A stretch of 61,872 nucleotides of DNA from Erythrobacter sp. (lineage in GTDB: Bacteria; Pseudomonadota; Alphaproteobacteria; Sphingomonadales; Sphingomonadaceae): assembly GCA_024642565.1 (NCBI GenBank), contig JAHEAV010000018.1, forward strand, positions 1-61,872. Reading direction: 5' to 3'. The notes below the pieces were generated by a model. It did not search any database. It saw only the letters and a program-made list of their open reading frames with translations, and was not told where the DNA came from. Made by a program: the position numbers and the translations under genes. Shown piece by piece: positions 16,428 through 25,201 of the stretch (position 1 is its first letter; each line of letters begins with the position of its first letter).

Positions 16428-19339
16428 GATCCGCTGTCCTGTTCGGCGACAAAATCGTCACAGCGGGCGCAAAGCGCGCCGTCTGCCGCAACTTCGGGCA
16501 ACAGCCGCCAGCAGCGGCCGCATTTGTGATGATCGGTGCGGGTAACGGTCACACCGCTTCCTTGCCCGCGCGTCACTGTCGCAGTGATGAACAATTCCCC
16601 CAGATCGGCATCAGAGAAGCCTTCCGGCACTGTTTCGGCAGGCACGCAGACGGAGGCTTCGAGGCCGGAACGAATGGTTTTCTCGCGGCGCAGCGGCTCG
16701 ATTGCTTCCATCACAACATCGCGCAAGTCACGCAAGGCGTCCCAGCGGGCTGTATCGGCGCTGGCTACCGGAATTTCGGGCCATTCGAGCAGATGCACAC
16801 TCTGCGCATCGGGGAAACGTGTTCCCCACACTTCCTCGGCGGTAAACACCAATACCGGCGCCGCGTAACGGGCAAGAGCGTGGAACAGGATATCCATCAC
16901 CGTCCGATTGGCGCGGCGCTTTGTGCTGTCGGGCGCATCGCAATAGAGGCTGTCCTTGCGAATATCGAAATAGAAGGCGGACAAATCCTCGTTGCAGAAA
17001 TCGGTCAGCGCGCGCGTATAGGCGTTGAAGTCGAAATCATCGACGGCCTTGCGCATTCTCGCATCGAGCCCGCCCAGCAGTGCCAGCACATACCGCTCCA
17101 GCTCGGGCATTTCCGCCACGGGCAGAGTTTCGGCGTCCGAATATCCTTCCAGCGCGCCGAGCAGATAGCGAAACGTGTTGCGCAGCTTGCGGTATTGGTC
17201 GCCCACACCTTTGAGGATTTCATCCCCGATCCGGTGGTCTTCTGTATAATCGACACTCAGCGCCCACAGCCGGATGATATCCGCGCCATATTCCTGCATT
17301 ACCTTGAGCGGATCGACCGTATTGCCCAGACTCTTGGACATTTTCATGCCCTTGGGGTCCATCGTGAAGCCGTGGGTCAGCACGGCCTTGTATGGGGCGC
17401 GGCCCCGGGTGCCGCAGCTTTCCAGCAAGGAAGACTGGAACCAGCCGCGATGCTGGTCGCTGCCTTCCAGATAAAGATCGGCGGGGGAATGCAGTTCGGG
17501 CCATTCATCCGATTCGAGCACGAAAGCATGGGTCGAACCGCTGTCGAACCATACATCGAGAATATCCGTGACCATCTCGTAATCGTCAGGATTTCGATCA
17601 GGCCCAAGGAATTCGGCCGCGCGGCCTTCTTCCCATGCGTCGACCGTTTCGGCGGCGATTGCAGCCTGAATGCGGGCGTTTACCGCCGGATCGACCAGCA
17701 ATTCACCAGATTCGCGGTGGACGAACAGGGCAATGGGCACACCCCAGGCGCGCTGGCGGCTGATCAGCCAGTCCGGACGGCTTTCCACCATGGACCGCAG
17801 GCGGTTACGGCCTTTTTCCGGCACGAACCGCGTATCGGCGATGGCCTGCATGGCCACTTCACGAAGGCTGGGCGAACCCGCCGTTGCCATTTCGTCAATC
17901 GTGTCGTCGCCGCCTTCGTTTTCCCAGCGCTGTTCTGCCGGTGACAAGGCCGGAAGATGCGCCAGAGGCTCGTCAATCGCGATAAACCATTGCGGGGTGC
18001 AGCGATAAATGACCTTGGCCTTGCTCCGCCACGAATGGGGGTAGCTGTGGCGATAATCGGCGCTGGCCGAAAGCAGCGCGCCCGCTTCACGCAGATCGCT
18101 GCAGATTGGCCCGTCGGGCGCGTTGAAGGGTTTGTTGATTACGCTGCGGCGGCGGTCATCTTCCCCGCCCAGCCACTGCCAATCATCGCGGTAGCGCCCA
18201 TCGGACATGATCGCGAAAACCGGCTCGATACCGTTCGCCTTGCACAGATCGAAATCATCCTCGCCGTGATCGGGCGCCATATGGACGAGGCCGGTGCCGC
18301 TTTCCGTGGTGACGAATTCGCCTTCGAGGAAGGGGCGCGGCTTGGCGTAGAACCCGCCGAGCTTGTGCATCGGGTGGCGTGCGATGGTTCCGGCTAGCTC
18401 GGAGCCTTTCAAAACAGAGACAAGGGCAGTTTTTTGCGGGAACCCCCAATTTGCATCATGCTCAACTCGGTCTTCAAAGGCCGTTTGAAGGGCGCTGGCC
18501 ACTATTATGCGAACAGCTCTACCTGTGTCAGGCCAGCCATACTCCAGCAGCCGATATTCAACATCAGCCCCATACGCGAGCGCCTGATTAACCGGAATCG
18601 TCCACGGCGTCGTCGTCCAGATCACCGCATAGGCGCCGACCAGTTCCGGCACCTGCGATTCAACAATTTCGAACGCCACATCGATCTGCGGGCTGTCGGT
18701 CAGATCCTGATATTCGACCTCCGCATCAGCCAGCGCGGTTTCTTCGACCGGGCTCCACATCACCGGCTTTGATCCGCGGTAAAGCTGGCCGGTCTCGGCG
18801 AATTTGTGCAATTCGCGCACGATGGCGCCTTCCGCTTCGGGCCGCATGGTCAGGTAGGGTTTGTCCCACCGCCCACCGATACCCAGCCGTTTCAGCTGTT
18901 CGCGCTGCACATCGACCCAGCCTTGGGCATAGGCGCGGCATTCGGCGCGGAATTCCTTTGCCGGAACGTCTTTCTTGTCGCGCTTCTTCTTGCGGTAGAG
19001 TTCCTCCACCTTCCATTCGATCGGCAGACCGTGGCAATCCCAGCCCGGCACATAGGGCGCATCCTTGCCCAGAAGTGTCTGCGTGCGGACCACGGTATCC
19101 TTCAGCACATGGTTAAGCGCATGGCCGATATGCATGTCGCCATTGGCGTAAGGCGGCCCGTCATGCAGGATGAATTTCTCGCGGCCTTTGCGGGCTTCGC
19201 GCAATTGCTGATACTGATCCGCCGCCTGCCAGCGCGCCAGAATGCCCGGCTCCTTCTGCGGCAGGCCGGCTTTCATCGGAAAGTCGGTCTTCGGCAGGAA
19301 GACAGTGTCTCTATAGTCGCGTTTGGCTTCGTCGGTCAT
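16424..19339 (-). CDS. ileS: isoleucyl-tRNA synthetase
   Basis: IleRS charges tRNA-Ile and edits mischarged valine. The 971-residue protein begins MTDEAKRDYRDTVFLPKTDF, has the class I signature HIGHALNHVLKD (about residue 70), the editing domain, the KMSKS loop as KMSKSLGNTVDPLKVMQEYG, and a C-terminal zinc-binding finger with CGRCW and CARCDDF. The ATG at 19339 is preferred over an upstream codon because it overlaps the ribF stop by 4 bases (ATGA), in line with the rest of the operon. Confidence 0.98.
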   Translation of the reverse strand: MTDEAKRDYRDTVFLPKTDFPMKAGLPQKEPGILARWQAADQYQQLREARKGREKFILHDGPPYANGDMHIGHALNHVLKDTVVRTQTLLGKDAPYVPGWDCHGLPIEWKVEELYRKKKRDKKDVPAKEFRAECRAYAQGWVDVQREQLKRLGIGGRWDKPYLTMRPEAEGAIVRELHKFAETGQLYRGSKPVMWSPVEETALADAEVEYQDLTDSPQIDVAFEIVESQVPELVGAYAVIWTTTPWTIPVNQALAYGADVEYRLLEYGWPDTGRAVRIIVASALQTAFEDRVEHDANWGFPQKTALVSVLKGSELAGTIARHPMHKLGGFYAKPRPFLEGEFVTTESGTGLVHMAPDHGEDDFDLCKANGIEPVFAIMSDGRYRDDWQWLGGEDDRRRSVINKPFNAPDGPICSDLREAGALLSASADYRHSYPHSWRSKAKVIYRCTPQWFIAIDEPLAHLPALSPAEQRWENEGGDDTIDEMATAGSPSLREVAMQAIADTRFVPEKGRNRLRSMVESRPDWLISRQRAWGVPIALFVHRESGELLVDPAVNARIQAAIAAETVDAWEEGRAAEFLGPDRNPDDYEMVTDILDVWFDSGSTHAFVLESDEWPELHSPADLYLEGSDQHRGWFQSSLLESCGTRGRAPYKAVLTHGFTMDPKGMKMSKSLGNTVDPLKVMQEYGADIIRLWALSVDYTEDHRIGDEILKGVGDQYRKLRNTFRYLLGALEGYSDAETLPVAEMPELERYVLALLGGLDARMRKAVDDFDFNAYTRALTDFCNEDLSAFYFDIRKDSLYCDAPDSTKRRANRTVMDILFHALARYAAPVLVFTAEEVWGTRFPDAQSVHLLEWPEIPVASADTARWDALRDLRDVVMEAIEPLRREKTIRSGLEASVCVPAETVPEGFSDADLGELFITATVTRGQGSGVTVTRTDHHKCGRCWRLLPEVAADGALCARCDDFVAEQDSGS

Positions 19340-20274
19340 ATCGTGGCGGCGCTTAGTAGGCGGCGCGCCTCTTCGCAATCCCGTTCGATCTGTTCCATCA
19401 GCCCATCAAGGCCATCGAACTTTGCCTCTGGCCGAAGAAAATGCTGAAAGGCCACTTCCACTTCCTGCCCGTAAAGGCTGCCGGAAAAATCGAAGAAATA
19501 GGGTTCGAGCAATTCCTTGGGCGGCGCGAATTGCGGGCGAATGCCGATATTGGCGGCGCCTTTCAATTCCTGTCCGGTGCTGAGGATTCTGCCCGTCACA
19601 GCATACACTCCGAATTTGGGCCGCAGATAGCTTTCGATGGAAAGATTTGCGGTCGGATAACCGATTTCGCGCCCGCGTTTGTCACCATGTTCCACGATCC
19701 CGCGAATCGCGAAGGGCCGGGTCAGCAGCCGCGCGGCTTCCTGCGGGTCCCCTTCCTGCAAGGCTTTGCGCACCCGGCTGGACGAAACAGGGTGCCCGCT
19801 ATCCATCACCGCAGGGACCGCGCGCGCTTCGATGCCGTGCTGCCGCCCCAGGTTTTCGAGAAGCGCACGGTTGCCGGTACGGCCCTTGCCGAAGGTGAAA
19901 TCTTCCCCCGTCACCACGCCTGCCGCGCCCAGATGCTCCTTCAGCAGCTTGGCAACGAAATCTTCCGCCGTGGTTCCGGCCAGTGCGCCATCGAAATGGA
20001 ACACCAGCATCGCGGTCGCTCCGGCAGCCAGATAGAGTTCCTGCCGCTGTTCCAATGTGGTCAGGCGGAAGGGCGCAGCATCGGGTTTGAAGTAGCGCAC
20101 CGGATGCGGATCGAAGGTGGCAACAATGGCCGGGCAGCCTTTCTCCCGCGCCCAGCGGATCGCCTCCCCCGCTACTGCCTGGTGGCCAAGGTGAAACCCG
20201 TCAAAATTGCCCAGCGCGATAATCGCCCCGCGCAAGCTTTCGGGAACCGGGTCGCGGTGATCGAGCCATCTCAT
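19336..20274 (-). CDS. ribF: bifunctional riboflavin kinase / FMN adenylyltransferase
   Basis: RibF converts riboflavin to FMN and then to FAD in the cytoplasm. The 312-residue protein has an N-terminal FAD-synthetase nucleotidyltransferase domain with GNFDGFHLGHQAVAGEA and a SSRVRKAL motif, and a C-terminal riboflavin-kinase domain with GREIGYPTANLSIE and IGIRPQF. The ATG at 20274 overlaps the folA stop (ATGA); an upstream reading frame extends into folA and is not used. FAD made here would serve the ETF and acyl-CoA dehydrogenase also encoded in the window. Confidence 0.97.
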   Translation of the reverse strand: MRWLDHRDPVPESLRGAIIALGNFDGFHLGHQAVAGEAIRWAREKGCPAIVATFDPHPVRYFKPDAAPFRLTTLEQRQELYLAAGATAMLVFHFDGALAGTTAEDFVAKLLKEHLGAAGVVTGEDFTFGKGRTGNRALLENLGRQHGIEARAVPAVMDSGHPVSSSRVRKALQEGDPQEAARLLTRPFAIRGIVEHGDKRGREIGYPTANLSIESYLRPKFGVYAVTGRILSTGQELKGAANIGIRPQFAPPKELLEPYFFDFSGSLYGQEVEVAFQHFLRPEAKFDGLDGLMEQIERDCEEARRLLSAATI

Positions 20275-20756
20275 GCCGCGCGCCGATACGTTACGAAGGA
20301 ATAGGCCGGGCGCCCATCCACGGCCGGAAAATCGTCCCGCCGGACCTCGGCCCATTCATCGCCAAGCGCCGGCATTAAGGTATCACCGGCATAATCCTGG
20401 TGAATTTCCGTCAATTCGATGCCCGTCGCCAGCGGCATGAAAACATCATAGATCGCCGCGCCGCCGATGATCGAAACATCACCCTTGCCGGCCAATTCCA
20501 GCGCCTGCGCCACGCTAGTCGCTACCTCGGCTTCGCCCGAATCCCAGCGCACGCGCCGGGTGAGCACGATGTGCCGCCTGCCGGGAAGCATCCCGGGCAG
20601 GCTTTCGAAAGTCTTGCGGCCCATGATCATGGGCTTGTCCGCCGTCAGCGCCTTGAAATGCCTGAGATCGGCCGGGATATGCCAGGGCAGAGTACCGTCC
20701 CTGCCAATCACGCCGTTGGTTGCGCGTGCATAGATCAGCGTGATTGACCGGCTCAT
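20271..20756 (-). CDS. folA: dihydrofolate reductase
   Basis: DHFR makes tetrahydrofolate using NADPH. The 161-residue protein is of standard size and shows the family's blocks ATNGVIGRDGTLPWHIPADL (near residue 10), then MIMGRKTFESLPG and later VSIIGGAAIYDVF. The order within the operon (purK-folA-ribF) links folate to purine and flavin genes. The ATG at 20756 overlaps the purK stop by 4 bases. Whether it is trimethoprim sensitive cannot be said from the sequence. Confidence 0.97.
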   Translation of the reverse strand: MSRSITLIYARATNGVIGRDGTLPWHIPADLRHFKALTADKPMIMGRKTFESLPGMLPGRRHIVLTRRVRWDSGEAEVATSVAQALELAGKGDVSIIGGAAIYDVFMPLATGIELTEIHQDYAGDTLMPALGDEWAEVRRDDFPAVDGRPAYSFVTYRRAA

Positions 20757-21820
20757 CCAGCTGCGCCTGCCGCCGCAATTCGCGTCACATGGCCCATCTT
20801 GCGGCCCTCACGCGCCTCGCGCTTGCCATAGAGATGCAAGTGGGCGTTTTCATCGGCGAGCAAATCCTGCGCGGTCAGTGCGGCAGGGCCAATGATGTTT
20901 TCCATAACCAGAACCGCCGCAGTCGTTTCCGTCGAGCCCAGCGGCAGCCCGCAAATCGCCCGAATGTGGTTTTCGAACTGACTGGTGGCTGCGCCCTCGA
21001 TGCTCCAATGGCCGGAATTATGCACGCGGGGCGCCATCTCGTTAAACACCGGGCCTTCGTTCGTGGCGAAGAATTCGCAGGTAAGAACGCCGACATAGCC
21101 GAGCGCGTCGGCGATATTGGCGGCGAGTTCCCGCGCGGGCGCGACCTGATGCCCAATTGCGGCACAGGCCGGCAGGCTGGAAGTGGCAAGGATGCCGCCT
21201 GTGTGGACATTTTCAGCGCTGTCCCAGAAGCGCACTTCACCGTCCTGCCCGCGGACCAGGATCACGGAAAATTCGGCGGCAAACCTCACCAGCCCTTCGA
21301 AGACACAGGCCGTTCCCGGCAGACGCATGCCTGCGGCATCGCGCGCCATGTCGATCCGCCATTGGCCCTTGCCATCATATCCATCGGCACGGGTTTTGAG
21401 GATGCCCGGTGCGCCGATCAATTCCACAGCGCGCAGCAGATCTTCGGTAGAATCAACCGCCGCGTAAGGTGCAGGCTTGCCGCCTAACCCTTCGCAGAAA
21501 CGTTTTTCTTTCAAACGGTCCTGCGCGGTTTCAAGCGCGCGGGCATGGGGCAGCAATTTGGCTTCCAATGGCGCGAGCGGGGCGACGGGAACATTTTCGA
21601 ACTCAAAAGTAATCACATCGCAGGCCGCCGCAAACTGGCCGAGTGCGACACTGTCTGTCCAGGCAGCACAGGTGAATTCTGCCGCAACTTCGGCCGCCAC
21701 GCTATCGCGATCGGGCGCGTAAATATGGCAGCGATAACCCAATTGGGCGGCCGCAACGGCGAGCATACGGCCAAGTTGGCCGCCGCCCAGGATCCCTATT
21801 GTTCCCCCAGGTGCAATCAT
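20753..21820 (-). CDS. purK: N5-carboxyaminoimidazole ribonucleotide synthase
   Basis: PurK uses ATP and bicarbonate to turn AIR into N5-CAIR, the substrate of PurE. The 355-residue ATP-grasp protein starts with the dinucleotide-like GGTIGILGGGQLGRMLAVAA and has VTFEFENVP-like FEFENVPVAPLAPLE, KTRADGYDGKGQWRI (ATP-binding) and EMAPRVHNSGHWSIE. It is next to purE as is usual. The start ATG shares one base with the purE stop. Confidence 0.97.
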   Translation of the reverse strand: MIAPGGTIGILGGGQLGRMLAVAAAQLGYRCHIYAPDRDSVAAEVAAEFTCAAWTDSVALGQFAAACDVITFEFENVPVAPLAPLEAKLLPHARALETAQDRLKEKRFCEGLGGKPAPYAAVDSTEDLLRAVELIGAPGILKTRADGYDGKGQWRIDMARDAAGMRLPGTACVFEGLVRFAAEFSVILVRGQDGEVRFWDSAENVHTGGILATSSLPACAAIGHQVAPARELAANIADALGYVGVLTCEFFATNEGPVFNEMAPRVHNSGHWSIEGAATSQFENHIRAICGLPLGSTETTAAVLVMENIIGPAALTAQDLLADENAHLHLYGKREAREGRKMGHVTRIAAAGAAG

Positions 21821-22308
21821 CAGTCCGCCGGCCGCTCCGCAACGCTATCGGTCCGTGCCGCGCGCCATGCCTTCAGCCGATGGGCCAGGGATTCGTCTGC
21901 GGTCGCAAGGATTGCTGCCGCGAGCAGTCCTGCATTGGTGGCCCCGGCCTCCCCAATCGCAAGCGTGCCGACCGGCACCCCGGCTGGCATCTGCGCAATT
22001 GAAAGCAGACTGTCCATGCCAGACAGGGCCTTCGACTGCACAGGCACGCCCAAGACCGGAAGATGGGTCATTGCCGCGACCATGCCCGGCAAATGCGCCG
22101 CGCCGCCTGCGCCTGCGATTATCACCTTGAAGCCCGCGGTTTCGGCAGTTTTGGCGAAATCCGCCATCCGGTCCGGCGTACGGTGCGCGGAAATAATCCG
22201 CGAATCATGCGCCACGCCCAATTCATCGAGCACTTCGGCGGCGTATTGCATCGTCGACCAATCGGACTGGCTGCCCATGATAATGGCTACTTGCGGCAGA
22301 TCTGGCAT
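21820..22308 (-). CDS. purE: N5-carboxyaminoimidazole ribonucleotide mutase
   Basis: PurE (class I) isomerises N5-CAIR to CAIR in purine synthesis. The 162-residue protein starts [20 protein letters not shown], where MGSQSDW is the signature, then shows [29 protein letters not shown] and [18 protein letters not shown]. Length and order (purE then purK) are standard. It shares one base with the gpmA stop. Confidence 0.97.
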   Translation of the reverse strand: MPDLPQVAIIMGSQSDWSTMQYAAEVLDELGVAHDSRIISAHRTPDRMADFAKTAETAGFKVIIAGAGGAAHLPGMVAAMTHLPVLGVPVQSKALSGMDSLLSIAQMPAGVPVGTLAIGEAGATNAGLLAAAILATADESLAHRLKAWRAARTDSVAERPAD

Positions 22309-22994
22309 CAGCGGTCCTTCAGATAATGCCGTTCACCCGGCGTCATCGTGTCATCGAAATCATAGACGATCGGCTGACCGGTCGGGATTTCGAGGCCGGT
22401 GATGTCATCGTCAGATATGTTCGAAAGATGCTTGACCAGTGCGCGCAAGGAATTGCCGTGGGCAGAGATGATCACGGTTTCACCGCTTGCCAACACTGGC
22501 CGAATTGCGCGTTCCCAATAGGGCAGCACGCGTTCGATGGTCAGTTTGAGGCTTTCGGTATCGGGAATGGCAATACCGGCATAGCGCGGGTCCGAGCTGA
22601 GATCATATTCGCTGCCACGGTCCATAGGCGGAGGCGGCACGTCGAAACTGCGCCGCCAGATATGCACCTGCTCGTCGCCGTGCCGGTCTCTGGTTTCCTG
22701 CTTGTCGAGTCCGGTCAGCCCCCCATAATGGCGTTCGTTCAGATGCCAGTCCTTGGTTTCCGGAATCCACAGGCGGTGGCATTCCTCCAGCGCCAGATGC
22801 AGCGTCTTGATCGCCCTGGTCTGGAGCGAGGTAAAGGCCACGGTTGGCAACATACCGGTTTCAGCCAGCAGCACCCCGGCAGCCTTGGCTTCGGCCACAC
22901 CCTGATCGGTCAGGTCGACATCCCACCAGCCGGTAAAGCGGTTTTCGAGGTTCCACTGGCTTTGCCCGTGGCGCACGAGGATCAGACTTGGCAA
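22308..22994 (-). CDS. gpmA: 2,3-bisphosphoglycerate-dependent phosphoglycerate mutase
   Basis: GpmA interconverts 3- and 2-phosphoglycerate in glycolysis. The 228-residue protein carries the phosphohistidine motif [20 protein letters not shown] near the N-terminus, then [20 protein letters not shown] and a second active-site histidine in [15 protein letters not shown]. The start codon is TTG at 22994, with GGGAG about 8 bases upstream. It lies 35 bases after a 59-residue ORF and is followed by purE with a one-base overlap. Confidence 0.97.
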   Translation of the reverse strand: MPSLILVRHGQSQWNLENRFTGWWDVDLTDQGVAEAKAAGVLLAETGMLPTVAFTSLQTRAIKTLHLALEECHRLWIPETKDWHLNERHYGGLTGLDKQETRDRHGDEQVHIWRRSFDVPPPPMDRGSEYDLSSDPRYAGIAIPDTESLKLTIERVLPYWERAIRPVLASGETVIISAHGNSLRALVKHLSNISDDDITGLEIPTGQPIVYDFDDTMTPGERHYLKDR

Positions 22995-23029
22995 GGATGA
23001 CGCTCCCGAGTTGCAAGAAGCACCTGCCG

Positions 23030-23209
23030 TTAGCTTTTGCCGTCGCTTTTGGGAAGGGTTTGCGAGCGCAAAACATCCTCTGGTAGTGCCGCCGGCTTGG
23101 ACTGGTCCCCGGATTGGGCCTTGGACTGAGCCTTGCGGCGGCGCAAATTCTCGCGCAATTTTGCGGCCAGGCGTTCTTCGCGGGTCATCTTTGCCGGATC
23201 ATTTGCCAT
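23030..23209 (-). CDS. small basic protein upstream of gpmA
   Basis: A 59-residue basic protein, MANDPAKMTREERLAAKLRE followed by NLRRRKAQSKAQSGDQ. Proteins of this style are found in Sphingomonadales but I know no function. Its N-terminal half looks like a charged helix; there is no signal peptide. The ATG at 23209 lacks a good ribosome site, so the start is uncertain. It lies between tRNA-Thr (opposite strand, 23338-23412) and gpmA, and is probably the first gene of the long minus-strand operon. Confidence 0.6.
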   Translation of the reverse strand: MANDPAKMTREERLAAKLRENLRRRKAQSKAQSGDQSKPAALPEDVLRSQTLPKSDGKS

Positions 23210-23337
23210 AGGAGCTGCCAATTGGCGCGCGGCGCGAAGCTTGGCAAGCCTGTCCTTGACAATGCCCCGCACCCCAGCCAATAGCGCCCGCCTGCCAAGG
23301 CGGTGTATCAACCGCAGGCAGTCATGTGAAATGGTGT

Positions 23338-23412
<75 letters not shown>

Positions 23413-23471
23413 TTTCCCTTCCCTCCTGATCCGTTCTATCGCTCTGTCATCGCAGCGAGAGGAAACAGGGC

Positions 23472-24644
23472 GTGGACTTCGGATTGAGTGAACAGCAAGC
23501 GGGACTTCAGGCCGCGGCACGTAAATTTGCCCGGGCCGAATTGCCCGATCTGGCGCGCAGGCTTGAACGCGAAGATCAGCCCGTCTCTCATGAAATGCTG
23601 CGCCGCTTTGGCGAGCTGGGTTTTCTCGGCATCAATCTGCCGGAGGAATATGGCGGAATGGGCCTTGGCCATCTCGAAGCGCTGCTGGTGCTGGAAGAAT
23701 TCGCGCAAATCTCGGTTGCGGTGGCCTTTCCCGTTTTCGAGGCGCTGACTGGTCCTGTGCGGACCATCGCGCAATTCGGTTCGGACGCCTTAAAGGCGCG
23801 AATCATTCCAGAGGTCATCCGCGGCGAGAAAATCGTGGCCGTAGCCATGTCGGAGCCTGACGCCGGCACGGCCTTGACGGACCTGACCACCAGTGCCCGT
23901 ATCGATGGTGACGAAATCGCGATCAATGGCACCAAGCGCTGGAGTTCAGGCGCGGGCCATTCCGATTATTACATTACCTATTGCCGATTTTCGGATGCGA
24001 CAGGGCCTATTTCCGGCGCGAAGGGCATTGGCGCGGTGCTGGTTGAAAAGGACGCAGCCGGAATCAGTTTTGGACAGCGTGAAGAAATGATGGGCTTCCG
24101 GGGTATACCTTCGGCGGATATTTTTCTCGACAATGTCCGCGTCCCCAAGGGTAATCTGATCGTCGGCGCAGGCGGGTTCAGCCAATTGATGAGCGCCTTC
24201 GGGCTCGAGCGTTGCGGCAATGCCACGATGGGTCTCGGCCTTGCAGCTGCAGCGCTGGAGGATGCGCTGGCCTATACGCAAGAACGCACCGCCTTTGGCA
24301 AACCGATCGTCGAATTTCAGGCGGTTCAGATGATGCTTGCGGAAATGGCGATGCAGGTCGATGCGGCGCGGCTGCTGATCTGGCGCGCGGCGGTAAACAG
24401 TGCCGACGGTTTGCCGAGCATTTATGAAAGCTCTGTCGCCAAATGTTTCTCCAACGAAATGGTCCGCAATGTCACGCAATTGGGTGTCCAAGTGATGGGC
24501 GGTTACGGCTATTCCAAGCAATATCCGATGGAACAGCGCCTGCGGGACGGCTTCGCCTGGGGCATCGCGGGCGGTACAACCGATGTGCAGAAAACCAATA
24601 TCGCCGCTGCATTGGTCGGGCGGCGTTTCGACCAGCGGCGTTGA
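23472..24644 (+). CDS. acyl-CoA dehydrogenase family protein
   Basis: This 390-residue flavoenzyme has the acyl-CoA dehydrogenase fold: helical N-domain (GELGFLGINLPEEYGGMGL), the FAD-contact strand VAVAMSEPDAGTALTD, KGIGAVLVEKDAAGISFG, and C-terminal FGKPIVEFQAVQMMLAEMA. In short- and medium-chain enzymes the catalytic base is Glu in a YEGT motif; here the corresponding place reads AGGTTDVQ (about residues 365-372), so the base is absent from that place. The start is GTG at 23472. It lies upstream of the PH-domain pair, but they need not be an operon. Electrons would go to EtfBA. Substrate is unknown. Confidence 0.9.
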   Translation: MDFGLSEQQAGLQAAARKFARAELPDLARRLEREDQPVSHEMLRRFGELGFLGINLPEEYGGMGLGHLEALLVLEEFAQISVAVAFPVFEALTGPVRTIAQFGSDALKARIIPEVIRGEKIVAVAMSEPDAGTALTDLTTSARIDGDEIAINGTKRWSSGAGHSDYYITYCRFSDATGPISGAKGIGAVLVEKDAAGISFGQREEMMGFRGIPSADIFLDNVRVPKGNLIVGAGGFSQLMSAFGLERCGNATMGLGLAAAALEDALAYTQERTAFGKPIVEFQAVQMMLAEMAMQVDAARLLIWRAAVNSADGLPSIYESSVAKCFSNEMVRNVTQLGVQVMGGYGYSKQYPMEQRLRDGFAWGIAGGTTDVQKTNIAAALVGRRFDQRR

Positions 24645-24687
24645 TGTTGCGATTGAACTGGGCTGCGTATTAGTTAAACAAGACAGC

Positions 24688-25191
24688 ATGAGCGCTATCA
24701 CCGAAAATTCCGCTGCCGAAATCTCCGACGAGGATTCGGTCTTGACCCCGCTTCACCACAACCATGTCAAATTGTTGCGGGTGCAAGCGTTCCTCGTATC
24801 CGTGCCGTTCGTGATCGGGTCACTGGTGCTGGAAAGCGCGCAGATGCTTCCGGCTGGCAGCTTTGTCATTCCGGTGCTGCTGGCTGCCGCCTTCCTGATT
24901 ATTCGCATTCCGCTGCGCCGGCATCATGCGCGCGGCTTTACGATGGGCGGTGATCGGCTGCGGGTGGTGCGCGGGCTGCTGTTCCGCAGCGATACCGTGG
25001 TGCCGTTTGGCCGTGTCCAACATATTGATGTCAATCAAGGCCCGCTGGAACGCTATTTTGGCCTGGCCACTTTGACGCTGCATACTGCGGGCAACCACAA
25101 TTCTTCGGTCCATTTGCCTGGGTTGTTGAATGCCGATGCGCTGGCGATGCGGGAGGCAATCCGCAGCCATATAAAAAGTGAAGCTTCATGA
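24688..25191 (+). CDS. bacterial PH-domain membrane protein (YdbS-like)
   Basis: A 167-residue inner-membrane protein with two membrane segments (FLVSVPFVIGSLVLESAQML and FVIPVLLAAAFLIIRIPLR) and one bacterial PH domain (DUF304), seen in RLRVVRGLLFRSDTVVPFGR followed by VQHIDVNQGPLERYFGLATL. Pairs of YdbS/YdbT proteins are widespread; their job is not firmly known. It overlaps or nearly meets the next gene, a second PH-domain protein, so the two are probably cotranslated. Confidence 0.88.
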   Translation: MSAITENSAAEISDEDSVLTPLHHNHVKLLRVQAFLVSVPFVIGSLVLESAQMLPAGSFVIPVLLAAAFLIIRIPLRRHHARGFTMGGDRLRVVRGLLFRSDTVVPFGRVQHIDVNQGPLERYFGLATLTLHTAGNHNSSVHLPGLLNADALAMREAIRSHIKSEAS

Positions 25192-25201
25192 GGACCCCAC
25201 A

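Noticed and set aside
16526-17944. A 472-codon plus-strand frame opposite ileS
   Set aside because: Antisense to firmly identified ileS, with no recognisable motifs.
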